Positions 14,173 through 22,163 of a DNA stretch of 27,017 nucleotides are shown here, piece by piece (position 1 is the stretch's first letter; every line of letters starts with the position of its first letter). The notes under the pieces are model-generated. The model did no database searches. It had not been told where the DNA came from and saw only the letters and a program-made list of their open reading frames with translations. The stretch is from Gemmatimonadota bacterium (GTDB lineage Bacteria; Gemmatimonadota; Gemmatimonadetes; Gemmatimonadales; GWC2-71-9), in contig QHTY01000179.1 in assembly GCA_003220985.1 (NCBI GenBank), positions 18,941 to 45,957 on the forward strand. The letters run 5' to 3'. The position numbers were made by a program, and so were the translations under genes.

Positions 14173-15450
14173 CTAATCTCCGAAATTCGCCAGCCGCACG
14201 TCCACCACGTCCGGTAGCGTCTGCAGCTTGTCGAGCACCCCATTGGTCAGCGCCTGATCGACGTTGATCGCGGCGAGCGCGTCCGCCGGGCCGCCATCCG
14301 CGGTCGGCGACGACCGGCGCGCCTGGTGGTAGCTCGCGATGTTGATGCCGGCGCTGCCGAGCGCCGATCCGACTCGGCCGATCACGCCCGGCACGTCGCG
14401 GTTGCGGATCACCAGCATCCAGCCATCGGGAACGACGTCAACGTGATAGTCGTCGATCCGGATGACACGGCCGTGGCTGCCGCCGATCAGCGCTCCGGTG
14501 ACGCGCACGCGTCCCCGGGCGGTGTCGACCTTCACACCGATCGACGTCTCGAAGCCCGCCTCCGGCGCACCCGTCTTCGTGCCGAGCTTCATGCCCTTCT
14601 CTTCGGCCAGCACCTGCGCATTCACCAGGCTCACGGGGCCGGCGTTCATCGCCGCAAGGAGCCCCTCGAGCGCTGAGACGAGCACCGGTCGCTGCGCCGC
14701 TTCTTCCTTGCCGCCGTACGCGACTTCGACCGCTTTCACCGGTCCATCCGCCAGGGCCAGCGCGAGGCGGCCGAGGCGGCGCGCCAGATCGAGGAGCGGC
14801 GCCAACCGCCGCAGCAGGTCTCCGCCCATCCCCGGCACGTTGATCGCGAACGAGAGGTCACCAGCGACCAGTGCCTCGCGGACGGCGCCGCAGATCTCCA
14901 TCGCCACGCGTTCCTGGGCTTCGGAGGTCGAGGCGGCGAGGTGCGGGGTCAGGATCACGCGATCGAGCGACCGGAGCGGCGAGTCCGCGGGCAGCGGCTC
15001 GATGGCGAACACATCGATCGCCGCCCCCCCGATCCGTTTCTCCTTGATGGCGTCGGCGAGTGCCAGTTCATCGACCAGCTCACCGCGCGCGGTGTTGATC
15101 AGCACCGCGGTCGGTTTCATCAGCTTCAGGCGATTGGCATCGATGAGATGATGCGTCTGGTCCGTCAGCGCGACGTGCAGCGTGACCACGTCCGCCGTGC
15201 GCAGCAGCTGGTCGAGCGGCAAGAGACGAACGTGCAGCTCGCTCGCCCGCTCGGGGAGCAGATACGGATCGTGCCCCACGACCTGCATGCCGAAGGCGCG
15301 CGCGAGTTGGGCGACGTGCCCGCCGATCCGGCCCAGCCCCACGACACCCATCGTCTTGCCGCGGAGCTCCGTACCTTCGAATCGCTTGCGATCCCACTCG
15401 CCGCGCCGCAGTGCCGCCGCCGCGTCGGAAATGCGCCGGACGAGCGTCAA
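14173..15450 (-). CDS. serA: D-3-phosphoglycerate dehydrogenase, C-terminal three quarters (frame-broken serA)
   Basis: The TTG at 15450 is the first possible start in this frame, but the sequence continues the upstream fragment. It contains the NAD-binding fold (GVVGLGRIGGHVAQLARAFG), the catalytic Arg (NTARGELVDE), Glu (IDVFAIEPLP) and His (LTPHLAASTSEAQ), then the intervening ASB-type domain and a C-terminal ACT domain (IRNRDVPGVIGRVGSALGSAGINIASYHQ). It is therefore the long SerA type, where the ACT domain commonly mediates serine feedback. The enzyme oxidises 3-phosphoglycerate to 3-phosphohydroxypyruvate, the first step of serine synthesis. Relative to homologues, about eight residues (the usual EHTLALLL-type segment) are missing at the junction with the N-terminal fragment. 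Confidence 0.88.
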   Translation of the reverse strand: MTLVRRISDAAAALRRGEWDRKRFEGTELRGKTMGVVGLGRIGGHVAQLARAFGMQVVGHDPYLLPERASELHVRLLPLDQLLRTADVVTLHVALTDQTHHLIDANRLKLMKPTAVLINTARGELVDELALADAIKEKRIGGAAIDVFAIEPLPADSPLRSLDRVILTPHLAASTSEAQERVAMEICGAVREALVAGDLSFAINVPGMGGDLLRRLAPLLDLARRLGRLALALADGPVKAVEVAYGGKEEAAQRPVLVSALEGLLAAMNAGPVSLVNAQVLAEEKGMKLGTKTGAPEAGFETSIGVKVDTARGRVRVTGALIGGSHGRVIRIDDYHVDVVPDGWMLVIRNRDVPGVIGRVGSALGSAGINIASYHQARRSSPTADGGPADALAAINVDQALTNGVLDKLQTLPDVVDVRLANFGD

Positions 15451-15758
15451 CCCGCGCTGACGGTATTGGCGCCCGGGGTATTCATGACCGCAATCCCGCG
15501 GCGCGTGGCGGCGTGCACGTCGATCGTATCTACGCCCGTGCCGGCGCGCGCCACGATGCGCAAATGGGGCGCGCGTGCCATCAAACTGGCCGTCACACGC
15601 GTTTCGCTGCGGACAATGAGGGCATGCGCGCCGGCGATGGCCGTATCCAGCTCCGCCGGCTTCCCCGCGACATCGACGACCTCGATGTCGGGCGTCTTGG
15701 AAAGGAGCTCGAGGCCGCTACCGGCGACGCGGTCGGCCACGACCACGCGCCACGTCAT
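15447..15758 (-). CDS. serA: D-3-phosphoglycerate dehydrogenase, N-terminal fragment
   Basis: 103 codons, MTWRVVVADRVAGSGLELL to NTPGANTVSAG and then TGA. This is the first part of the substrate-binding domain and the crossover into the NAD domain (LIVRSETRVTASLMARAP, LRIVARAGTGVDTIDVHAA). The stop overlaps a TTG codon of the downstream fragment (TTGA). The segment that should follow SAG is absent, so the split is best read as a deletion of about 22 nt in one gene and not as two subunits: the break falls within a conserved helix. The start ATG overlaps the aminotransferase stop by 4 bp (ATGA), a clear sign of translational coupling. Confidence 0.85.
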   Translation of the reverse strand: MTWRVVVADRVAGSGLELLSKTPDIEVVDVAGKPAELDTAIAGAHALIVRSETRVTASLMARAPHLRIVARAGTGVDTIDVHAATRRGIAVMNTPGANTVSAG

Positions 15759-16867
15759 TCCAGCGCCCGGCCAATCAGCGGCAGCAGCTCGTCCACCGCT
15801 GCGACCGTGTGATCGCCCATATGACCGATGCGGATCGTCGAATCCTTGAGCGCGCCGTACCCGGCACCGATCGTCCATCCCTGCTGCTTCAAGGCGCCGA
15901 CCACGTCCTTGGAGTGCTTCCCCTCGGGGAGCCGCAGGCAGGACACTGTCCAGCTGTGCCGGCCGTCGCGCGGCAGGAAGCTCACGCCATGCTCAGCCGC
16001 CCACGCTTCGACGCGCCGGCGCATGGCGTCATGCCGTTGCCAACGCGCGTCGATGCCGCCTTCGCGCTCGATGCGCCCGAGCTGCACGTCGAGCGCGTAG
16101 AGCAACGAGACGGCCGGCGTGTTGGTCGGCTGAAACTTCGTCGTCGCATTGAGGAAGCCGATGACGTCGAAATAGGCGCCGCGATCCTCGAGCGTCCTGG
16201 CACGATTGACGAGCCGCTCTGACGCCACACCGAGCGCCAGGCCCGGCGGCAGCGCCAGCGCCTTCTGCGAGCCGGTGAAGACGAAATCGAGCTTCCAGGC
16301 GTCCGTTTCCACCGGTGAGCCGCACATCGAGGTGACCGCGTCAACCAGCAGGAGGACCTCATCGAATTCCTTGACGACCTCGGCGTAGCCGGCGACGTCC
16401 TGCAGCACGCCGGTCGATGTCTCGGAGTGAACGCACGTCACGGCGTCGACGGGCGTGCGTTTCAGCGCATCGCGCAGCATGTCCGGCTCGATCGCCTGGC
16501 CAAGCGGCACGTCGAGCCGGATGCACTCCTTGCCGCACGCGCCGACGATTGCCGCGAACCGCTCACTGAAGGCCCCGTTGACCAGCGACAGCGCCCGGCG
16601 GCGTACGCCGTTGCGCACAGCCATCTCCATGAATCCCGTCGCCGACGTAGTGCCGATGAACACCGGCCGCGCCGTGCGACATACCGCGGCGAGTTTCGGC
16701 GCGACGCCCTGGAGCAGTTTTTCCATTGCCGACGAGCGATGTCCGACCATCGGGCGGATCATCGCCTCGAGGACGTCGGGATGGACGTCGGTGGGTCCAG
16801 GGAGGAAGAACTTGCCGAATGTCGGGACGGCCACCGCGTGGGTCGGAACAGATGCGGTGGATGTCAC
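15755..16867 (-). CDS. Class V aminotransferase (alanine-glyoxylate/serine-pyruvate type), probable serine pathway enzyme
   Basis: 370 aa, GTG start. A fold-type I PLP enzyme: FFLPGPTDVHPDVLEAM (the family's PGP motif), HRSSAMEKLL, TTSATGFMEMAV (cofactor phosphate), VDAVTSMCG with PLP-contacting Asp176, and the Schiff-base Lys202 in TGSQKALALPPG. It is closest in pattern to AGXT/serine-glyoxylate aminotransferases, not to canonical SerC. Because it overlaps serA by ATGA, the likely role is transamination of 3-phosphohydroxypyruvate to phosphoserine, replacing SerC; photorespiration-type glyoxylate transamination is the alternative. The role is inferred from context. Its start overlaps the upstream isochorismatase-family stop as GTGA. 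Confidence 0.88.
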   Translation of the reverse strand: MTSTASVPTHAVAVPTFGKFFLPGPTDVHPDVLEAMIRPMVGHRSSAMEKLLQGVAPKLAAVCRTARPVFIGTTSATGFMEMAVRNGVRRRALSLVNGAFSERFAAIVGACGKECIRLDVPLGQAIEPDMLRDALKRTPVDAVTCVHSETSTGVLQDVAGYAEVVKEFDEVLLLVDAVTSMCGSPVETDAWKLDFVFTGSQKALALPPGLALGVASERLVNRARTLEDRGAYFDVIGFLNATTKFQPTNTPAVSLLYALDVQLGRIEREGGIDARWQRHDAMRRRVEAWAAEHGVSFLPRDGRHSWTVSCLRLPEGKHSKDVVGALKQQGWTIGAGYGALKDSTIRIGHMGDHTVAAVDELLPLIGRALE

Positions 16868-17541
16868 GCGCTGGCTCGCTCGAGCTCTTCGACGAGCCCA
16901 CCTACCACCACCTCGCTCGTTTTCACCAGCCGAACCCCTTCCTCACCCCATTCCTTCAGCAGGTGCTCGGCAACGTCGCGGTCGATCGGCTTCATGGCGT
17001 CCACGACGGCGAAGAGCCGGACGTGGGGCCGGTGCTGGAGCAGGCCTTCAATGGCGTACTTATCGCAGACATCGAGCGCGACGCCGTAGAGCACGATGTC
17101 GTGCGGGCTGAGGACGTCGAGGACGGAAAGCACGTTGGGATTGGAGAAGACATCGAACCGGTGCTTGTGAAAAAGGATGTCGCCGCGATGGTTACGGACC
17201 TTTGTCACAAGCGCCGCGCTGTCCTGCGGCGCTGGCTCGATCACGAGGGGATCTCGCAAGGTGGTCTCGGGAATCTTCCGCTGGCCCGGCGTCCCGTGCA
17301 GGCAATGAGGCGGGAAGGTGGTCTTCCAATCGGGGTTGGCGGAGATCTCGGCGTGCTCGGGCACGTGATCGTCGGCGCTGGCCACGATACAGATACCATG
17401 GCCGTGCGCGTAGTCGGTGAGCTTCTTGAGATTGGGAATGAGCTGCTCGGCGTCCGGCACGTACAGCTTGCCGTCTGCCTTCATGAAGTCATACTGCGTG
17501 TCTACGTCCCAGAAAATGACGCGAGGGGATGCTACGGCCAT
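16864..17541 (-). CDS. Isochorismatase-family cysteine hydrolase, nicotinamidase-like
   Basis: 225 aa from the ATG at 17541, chosen because GAGGAG lies 8 nt upstream; an in-frame GTG at 17550 falls inside that ribosome site. The catalytic triad is Asp14 (VDTQYDF), Lys126 (HKHRFDVF) and Cys159 (GVALDVCDKYA). Nicotinamidase-like metal ligands are visible: Asp57/His59/His63 (ADDHVPEHAE) and His79 in FPPHCLHGTPGQ. This metal set favours PncA-type deamidation of nicotinamide to nicotinate over isochorismate cleavage. A nicotinate phosphoribosyltransferase lies 3.5 kb upstream on the same strand, which supports NAD salvage. It heads the overlapping aminotransferase-serA run (GTGA overlap). Substrate is inferred. 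Confidence 0.85.
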   Translation of the reverse strand: MAVASPRVIFWDVDTQYDFMKADGKLYVPDAEQLIPNLKKLTDYAHGHGICIVASADDHVPEHAEISANPDWKTTFPPHCLHGTPGQRKIPETTLRDPLVIEPAPQDSAALVTKVRNHRGDILFHKHRFDVFSNPNVLSVLDVLSPHDIVLYGVALDVCDKYAIEGLLQHRPHVRLFAVVDAMKPIDRDVAEHLLKEWGEEGVRLVKTSEVVVGGLVEELERASA

Positions 17542-17617
17542 CCAATGCACTCCTCAGGAAGGGGCGGCAACCGGGAATCTCTCCGGGAGACGCGGGGGGT
17601 GTCAACCGAGCAGCACC

Positions 17618-18100
17618 TTACAACGTGAGCGCGACGGCCACCTCGTCGCAGGCATGCTGGCGCGGGCAGCGCGCGCAGTCGGCCCAGACTTTGAGCGGGA
17701 ACTGCTCTTTTTCCACGACCCGAAAGCCAAGTCGCATGAAGAACAGGGGTTTGCGCGTCAACCCAAAAACCTCATTCAAGCCGAGCGCGCGTGCGTCCAC
17801 CAGCAGCGCTTCCACGAGTGCCTTGCCGACGCCGCGTCCCTGCTGGTCGTCTCGCACGGCGAGTCCCGCGATTTCCGCGAGCGCAGTACTGTAGACTTTG
17901 AGGCTGCCCGTGCCGACCAGACTGCCATCGGGCGTTTCAGCCACGACGTACTCCTTGATGTGCCGGCACAGGTCATAGTTCGACCGCGGCAAGAGGTCAC
18001 CGCTCGCGACGAACGGGGCCATCAGCACTTCCATCGCCACGACATCCGCGAGCGTGGCGGGGCGAAGCTTCGTCGCGGTCCCGACGGACAAGCTGGTCAC
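17618..18100 (-). CDS. argA: Short N-acetylglutamate synthase (GNAT), argA-type
   Basis: 160 aa, GTG start overlapping the argD stop (GTGA). A single GNAT domain: LRPATLADVVAMEVLMAPF, beta-4/motif A LAVRDDQQGRGVGKALVEALL (acetyl-CoA pyrophosphate loop), LTRKPLFFMRLGFRVVE. The C-terminal tail FPLKVWADCARCPRQHAC is the hallmark of short stand-alone acetylglutamate synthases, with CxxCPxxxxC that may bind a metal. It lacks the amino-acid-kinase domain of classical ArgA. Predicted reaction: acetyl-CoA + glutamate to N-acetylglutamate, the first step of the acetylated ornithine pathway, consistent with being last in an argC-argB-argD run. It lacks the kinase-domain arginine site, so any feedback must act elsewhere. 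Confidence 0.85.
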   Translation of the reverse strand: MTSLSVGTATKLRPATLADVVAMEVLMAPFVASGDLLPRSNYDLCRHIKEYVVAETPDGSLVGTGSLKVYSTALAEIAGLAVRDDQQGRGVGKALVEALLVDARALGLNEVFGLTRKPLFFMRLGFRVVEKEQFPLKVWADCARCPRQHACDEVAVALTL

Positions 18101-19263
18101 GCAAGCACCTCTTCGAGAATCGTGGCGCCCCGCTCCAACTCCTCACGCGTGATCGTGAGCGGCGGGACGATGCGAATGACGTTCGGGCCCGCCGTGAGGA
18201 CGAGCAGATGACGCTCCCGGGCCGCGGCGACGAACGGCGCAGCGGCTTCCGTGAGCTCGAGGCCCCACATCAGCCCGCGGCCTCTCGCTTCCTTCACGCG
18301 CGTGCTGCGCGTGGCAAGCGCGCGGAACCGCGCGCCCAACCATTCGCCCTTGGCGCGAACCGCGGCAAGGAATTCCGGCTCGGCGATCGTGCGCACGACC
18401 TCGAGCGCGACCATGGCAACGAAGGGCCCGCCCCCGAACGTGGTCGCGTGGTCACCGGGCGCGAGTGCTGCGGCAATGGCGTCACTCACCAGGATGGCGC
18501 CCATCGGCAATCCACCCCCGAGGGGCTTCGCCAGCGTGTACATGTCGGGAACGACACCCGAGGGCTCGGACGCAAAGAGTGTCCCCGTGCGCCCAAGACC
18601 ACATTGCACTTCGTCGAAGATCAGCGCGCCGCCGCACGCATCGCAGCGTTCGCGCAGGAACGCCAGAAATTCGGCCGCGACGGGACGTACGCCCCCTTCG
18701 CCCTGCACGGGCTCGATGATGACGGCCGCCGTGCGCTCGGCAGTGATGGCGCGCTGTGCCGCATCGCGATCGCCCAGCGGGATGATCTGCACGCCGGCCA
18801 GGAGCGGCTCGAATGGGCGCCGATAATCAGGTCGATCGGTCGCCGCGAGCGACGCGAACAAACGCCCGTGAAACGAGCCGCTGAACGCGACGATGTCGGT
18901 CTTCTTCGACCACTTGCGGGCGAACTTGAAGGCGCCCTCGTTTGCCTCGGCGCCCGAATTACAGAAGAATGCCTGACCGGCGAACGATTTCGTCAGCTCC
19001 GCGGCAAGCCGTTCACCCGGCTCGGTGCGATAGAGATTCGAGACGTGGATGAGTCCTGAGTCGAGCGCGCGTAGCACGGCGTCCCGAATCACGAGGCTGT
19101 TGTAGCCGAGGGCGTTGACCGCGATACCCGCGACGAAGTCGAGATAGCGCGTGCCGTCCTCGGCGATGAGGTCCGACCCTTCGCCCGCAACGAACAGCGG
19201 GCCAACGCGCGCGTAGACGCCGAGGAGTCCCGTGGCGTCCGACGAGGTCAGCGGCAGTGTCAC
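18097..19263 (-). CDS. argD: Acetylornithine aminotransferase
   Basis: 388 aa, GTG start overlapping the argB stop (GTGA). A class III, fold-type I PLP aminotransferase: FFCNSGAEANEGAFKFARKW (phosphate-binding SGAEAN), FSGSFHGRLFASLAAT, IIEPVQGEGGV, IFDEVQCGLGRTG, and the Schiff-base Lys246 in TLAKPLGGGLPMGA. It converts N-acetylglutamate semialdehyde plus glutamate to N-acetylornithine and 2-oxoglutarate; many ArgD proteins also act in lysine synthesis. Length and motifs are complete. Position between argB and the short argA argues for the arginine role rather than GABA or ornithine aminotransferase activity. Confidence 0.93.
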   Translation of the reverse strand: MTLPLTSSDATGLLGVYARVGPLFVAGEGSDLIAEDGTRYLDFVAGIAVNALGYNSLVIRDAVLRALDSGLIHVSNLYRTEPGERLAAELTKSFAGQAFFCNSGAEANEGAFKFARKWSKKTDIVAFSGSFHGRLFASLAATDRPDYRRPFEPLLAGVQIIPLGDRDAAQRAITAERTAAVIIEPVQGEGGVRPVAAEFLAFLRERCDACGGALIFDEVQCGLGRTGTLFASEPSGVVPDMYTLAKPLGGGLPMGAILVSDAIAAALAPGDHATTFGGGPFVAMVALEVVRTIAEPEFLAAVRAKGEWLGARFRALATRSTRVKEARGRGLMWGLELTEAAAPFVAAARERHLLVLTAGPNVIRIVPPLTITREELERGATILEEVLA

Positions 19264-20039
19264 GCGGGTTGGACGGCCGAAGCGGGTGGGACCGCGAGCA
19301 GGCGGGTGCCGGCGGTGGCATGCTCGAACATGTCGAGATCGCCAATCCGTACGGCCCGAACACCCGCCCGCAAGGCTTGCGCGGCGGCGCGCAGTTTGGC
19401 GGCCATGCCGCCCGTCGCGACGCCTCCTTCAATCATTGTCTCGATTTCGGCAGCCGCAAGAGTGGGTTGCGTGACCCCTTCGATCGTCACGCCCGGGACG
19501 TCGGACACGAACAGGAGCTCCTGTGCTTCGAGCGCCGCGGCAATGGCGGCGGCGGCCTGGTCCGCGTTGACGTTGAGAGGCCGGACCGGGGCGGTGACCG
19601 ACGGCGCCACGGGTGCCACCACCGGCGTCAGTCCGGCCAGCAACAGGCTGTGCAAAAGAGACGCCCGCACGTTCACGATTTCGCCCACCTCGCCCAGTGC
19701 CGTTCCGTTCTGAAGCGGCTGCGCTGTCAGCAGGCCACCGTCTACGCCGGACAGTCCAAGGGCATCGAGCCCAGCGGCGCGGAGCGCACTCACGAGGAGC
19801 CGATTCACCGGCCCCCCCAGTACCATCTCGACGAGCTGCGCGATTTCCGGCGTAGTCACGCGCAGGCCGTCCCGCTGCTCGACCGGGAGGCCCAGCCGGC
19901 GCGACCAGGCGCTGACGGCCTGCCCACCGCCGTGGACGACGACCGACGGGCCGAGTTTTACCAAAGCCCGGGCGCAAGCGGCCACCCAGTCGGGGCGATC
20001 GAGCTCGTGGCCGCCGATCTTGACGACTCGCGTTAGCAC
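19260..20039 (-). CDS. argB: Acetylglutamate kinase
   Basis: 259 aa, GTG start. An amino-acid kinase fold: VVKIGGHELD (ATP-phosphate Lys), VVVHGGGQAVSAW (glycine-rich loop), LNVNADQAAAAIAAAL (substrate-binding NVNAD), VSDVPGV and ATGGMAAKLRAA. It phosphorylates N-acetylglutamate, the second step of the pathway. It lacks the N-terminal helix typical of arginine-inhibited hexameric NAGK, so it may belong to the arginine-insensitive class. The start codon lies within the outer arm of a palindromic element filling the argC-argB gap, and there is no clear Shine-Dalgarno, so translation may depend on that structure or on coupling. No LysW-type carrier gene is nearby. Confidence 0.93.
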   Translation of the reverse strand: MLTRVVKIGGHELDRPDWVAACARALVKLGPSVVVHGGGQAVSAWSRRLGLPVEQRDGLRVTTPEIAQLVEMVLGGPVNRLLVSALRAAGLDALGLSGVDGGLLTAQPLQNGTALGEVGEIVNVRASLLHSLLLAGLTPVVAPVAPSVTAPVRPLNVNADQAAAAIAAALEAQELLFVSDVPGVTIEGVTQPTLAAAEIETMIEGGVATGGMAAKLRAAAQALRAGVRAVRIGDLDMFEHATAGTRLLAVPPASAVQPA

Positions 20040-20077
20040 AGGTGGTTCACACCCTGCAGGGTGGGCTTTAGCCTGTG
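20037..20077. repeat. REP-like palindrome in the argC-argB gap
   Basis: Outer arms CACAGG (20037-20042) and CCTGTG (20072-20077) enclose a perfect 14-bp palindrome CACCCTGCAGGGTG (20050-20063) and, on the minus strand, GGCTAAAGCC-like sequence. Nested symmetry and the GGCTAAAGCC core resemble dispersed REP/RAYT-type elements of soil bacteria (recalled similarity, not searched). The outer arm includes the argB GTG. Confidence 0.6.
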
Positions 20078-20079
20078 AA

Positions 20080-21039
20080 TCAGCATGCCAGTCCTGCCGT
20101 TTCTGGAAGCCCGAGCATCACATTCATGTTCTGAATCGCCTGCCCCGCCGCTCCCTTCACGAGGTTGTCGATCGCCGCGATCACCGTCAGCCGCGGCCGG
20201 CGCACGTCGACGACCTCCGCGACGCCAATCGCGACGCGGTTGCGATGGACGACATCCTTGAGCGACGGCAGCGCGCCATGCATCACCTGCACGCACGGCT
20301 CGGCGTCGTAGGTTGCGCTGTAGAGGCCTTCCGCGGTGGCCTGATCGAGCACGCGGGTCAGCGGCACGTGAATCGTTTCGAGGATGCCGCGCTTCACCGG
20401 CAAGAGATGCGGCGTGAAGACGAGGTCGCCGGTAAACCCGCCCTCGCGTGACAGCGACTGCTTCAGCTCGGCGAGATGGCGGTGCGTGTTGCCGATCGCG
20501 TAGGCGCGAAAGTCTTCGGCAACTTCCCCGAACAGCAATTCGCGTTTCGGATTGCGGCCGGCGCCGGTGACGCCAGACGCCGCGTCGATGATGACTTCAC
20601 GCGACGGATCGATCAGCCCGAGCTGCGCGAGCGGGATCAGGGCGAGCAGTGCGGCCGTCGGGTAGCACCCCGGGTTGGCCACCAGCTCGGCATCGGCAAG
20701 CCGGGGACGCGTGAATTCGGTGAGGCCATACACGGCATCGGGCGACAGCCGGAAGTCGGCCGAGAGATCCACGGTGCGCTTGCCACCGGCACGGGCCTCG
20801 TTGACGTAGCGCGCCGACACGCCGTGCGGCAACGCAGACAAAATGATCTCGGCCTGCTGCCACGGCGCGTCATCCGCCTTGATCAGCTGGTGCCCATCGA
20901 CCCACTCACCGGCCGCCGACTCGGCGGTCGCAAACGCGACCGTGGCGTCCGGATGGCCGTGCAACAGACGCAACAGCTCCTGACCGACATAGCCGGACGC
21001 CCCCAGCACGCCGACCGGGAGAGATGCATGATTATTCAT
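20080..21039 (-). CDS. argC: N-acetyl-gamma-glutamyl-phosphate reductase
   Basis: 319 aa. NADP-binding GASGYVGQELLRLL at residues 13-26, the catalytic Cys125 in NPGCYPTAALLALIP, the strand IIDAASGVTGAGRNPK, and the catalytic-region His in YAIGNTHRHLAEL. The C-terminal NMNVMLGLPETAGL matches the usual family ending (NMNLMFGL). It reduces N-acetylglutamyl phosphate to the semialdehyde, the third step of the acetylated ornithine route, so with argB, argD and the short argA four of the first steps lie together. First gene of the arg run; a near-leaderless promoter is possible upstream and no Shine-Dalgarno is seen before ATG 21039. Confidence 0.95.
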   Translation of the reverse strand: MNNHASLPVGVLGASGYVGQELLRLLHGHPDATVAFATAESAAGEWVDGHQLIKADDAPWQQAEIILSALPHGVSARYVNEARAGGKRTVDLSADFRLSPDAVYGLTEFTRPRLADAELVANPGCYPTAALLALIPLAQLGLIDPSREVIIDAASGVTGAGRNPKRELLFGEVAEDFRAYAIGNTHRHLAELKQSLSREGGFTGDLVFTPHLLPVKRGILETIHVPLTRVLDQATAEGLYSATYDAEPCVQVMHGALPSLKDVVHRNRVAIGVAEVVDVRRPRLTVIAAIDNLVKGAAGQAIQNMNVMLGLPETAGLAC

Positions 21040-21050
21040 TCGAGCGGAAA

Positions 21051-21077
21051 ATTATGCAGACGCAACGTGCCACGCAA
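21051..21077 (-). promoter_or_regulatory. Candidate argC promoter, near-leaderless
   Basis: On the minus strand CATAAT (21056-21051) fits a -10 box. TTGCGT (21077-21072) is a fair -35, spaced 15 bp (16 if read as CTTGCG). The predicted start near 21044 leaves a leader of about 5 nt before the argC ATG. This would make argCBDA separable from the upstream NAPRTase gene. No operator palindrome is evident. Confidence 0.35.
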
Positions 21078-21086
21078 GGTGCGCCC

Positions 21087-22163
21087 CTACTCTACCCGTT
21101 CCAACCTCGGATTAGGCCGGTACGATCTGCCCACCTTGGCGCACGGCTTTCCCTCGAGCATCACGACATCGGCCGTGAAATCGAACCGACCCTGGAACAG
21201 GCTCGAGCCCACGCCGTAGGCGTCGACCGGCACCCCCTGCTCCTCGAATAGCCGGATCTTGTCCACGGTGAAGCCGCCCGAGACGACGATCCGCACGTGT
21301 TTGAAGCCCTCAGCGTCCAATGCGCGCCGAACGTTCCAGACGAGCTGCGGACTCACGCCGGTCGGCTTGAACGTCCCCATCTGTGGAATGACCGATTTGT
21401 CGACGAGAGTTTCGGAGGTGTCGAGGCGGACGCCGTACAGTCGGTTGCCGAGTGCCCGCGCCGCCGCGAGCGAGGTGCCGACACAGTCGTTGTCAAAGTC
21501 CACGAGTGTGATCAGACGAGTCGACGGATCGCTCTGGTCGGCGAACTTCCGAGACGCGAGAACGGTGTCGCCGTGATACGCGGCGATCAGCGCGTGCGGC
21601 ACCGTGCCGATGCCTTCGGAGCCCCACCACGACGCCTGCGCATCGGTGGAGACGCCGATCGCGCCGGCGATGTGGGCGGCGTAGCCGTCGCCCGTTTGGA
21701 CCAGCCAGTGATCGTGGCGGGCCGGAAAGAACATCACTTCTTTCGGCTTCGCCGCTTCGACGACCAGCCGCGTGTTGGTACCGACGCGCGTGCGTCGCGC
21801 CAGCACGCCGAGGTAGAGCGTCTCGAGCACCGCGAAGGCGTCGTACGGCCCCTCGATGAGCAGGATCGTCTCCCACGGCTGGATTTCCTCTCCATCATAG
21901 AGCGCGTGCACGACCAGCTCTTCCCAGCTCTCGGCGCAGAGCTTCAGAATCGCAATCGCTTCATCGATGCCGCCCAGGTAGGCGTGCGCCTTGCCGAACA
22001 CCTGCATCGTCACCCGCGGGCGGTGTTTGTCTTTGCGTAAGAGATCGCGCGCGCGCACGAAGTATTTGTCGGAGTAATAGCCCTCCCGCATTTTCTCGAC
22101 GGGAAGGTGGAAGATCGCCGGATCGAGGCGCTTGCGGCGCGGAGCTCCCCCCGCCCTCCCCAT
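21087..22163 (-). CDS. pncB: Nicotinate phosphoribosyltransferase
   Basis: 358 aa. The N-terminus LDPAIFHLPVEKMREGYYSDKYF is the signature of the short, archaeal-type nicotinate phosphoribosyltransferases. It is followed by GVLARRTRVGTNTR, FPARHDHW, IGVSTDAQASWWG, the TIM-barrel strand TLVDFDND and the phosphoribosyl loop VVSGGFTVDKI with YGVGSSL. It makes nicotinate mononucleotide from nicotinate and PRPP, the committed Preiss-Handler step toward NAD. The ATG follows the upstream gene's stop directly (TGAATG), so the two are co-translated. A nicotinamidase-like enzyme downstream of the arg genes could supply its substrate. Quinolinate phosphoribosyltransferase is related but lacks this N-terminus. 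Confidence 0.88.
   Translation of the reverse strand: MGRAGGAPRRKRLDPAIFHLPVEKMREGYYSDKYFVRARDLLRKDKHRPRVTMQVFGKAHAYLGGIDEAIAILKLCAESWEELVVHALYDGEEIQPWETILLIEGPYDAFAVLETLYLGVLARRTRVGTNTRLVVEAAKPKEVMFFPARHDHWLVQTGDGYAAHIAGAIGVSTDAQASWWGSEGIGTVPHALIAAYHGDTVLASRKFADQSDPSTRLITLVDFDNDCVGTSLAAARALGNRLYGVRLDTSETLVDKSVIPQMGTFKPTGVSPQLVWNVRRALDAEGFKHVRIVVSGGFTVDKIRLFEEQGVPVDAYGVGSSLFQGRFDFTADVVMLEGKPCAKVGRSYRPNPRLERVE

Noticed and set aside
15440..15460. Programmed frameshift or split-subunit explanation for serA
   Set aside because: No slippery run, and conserved residues are missing, so recoding could not give a normal protein.
17577..17605. Promoter for the nicotinamidase-like gene with a perfect TTGACA (minus strand)
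   Set aside because: The hexamer 17 bp downstream (AGAGAT) is a poor -10; too weak to list.
19260..20039. LysW-dependent lysine/ornithine kinase instead of ArgB
   Set aside because: No LysW or ArgX/LysX gene is nearby and the adjacent argC, argD and GNAT fit the acetylated route.
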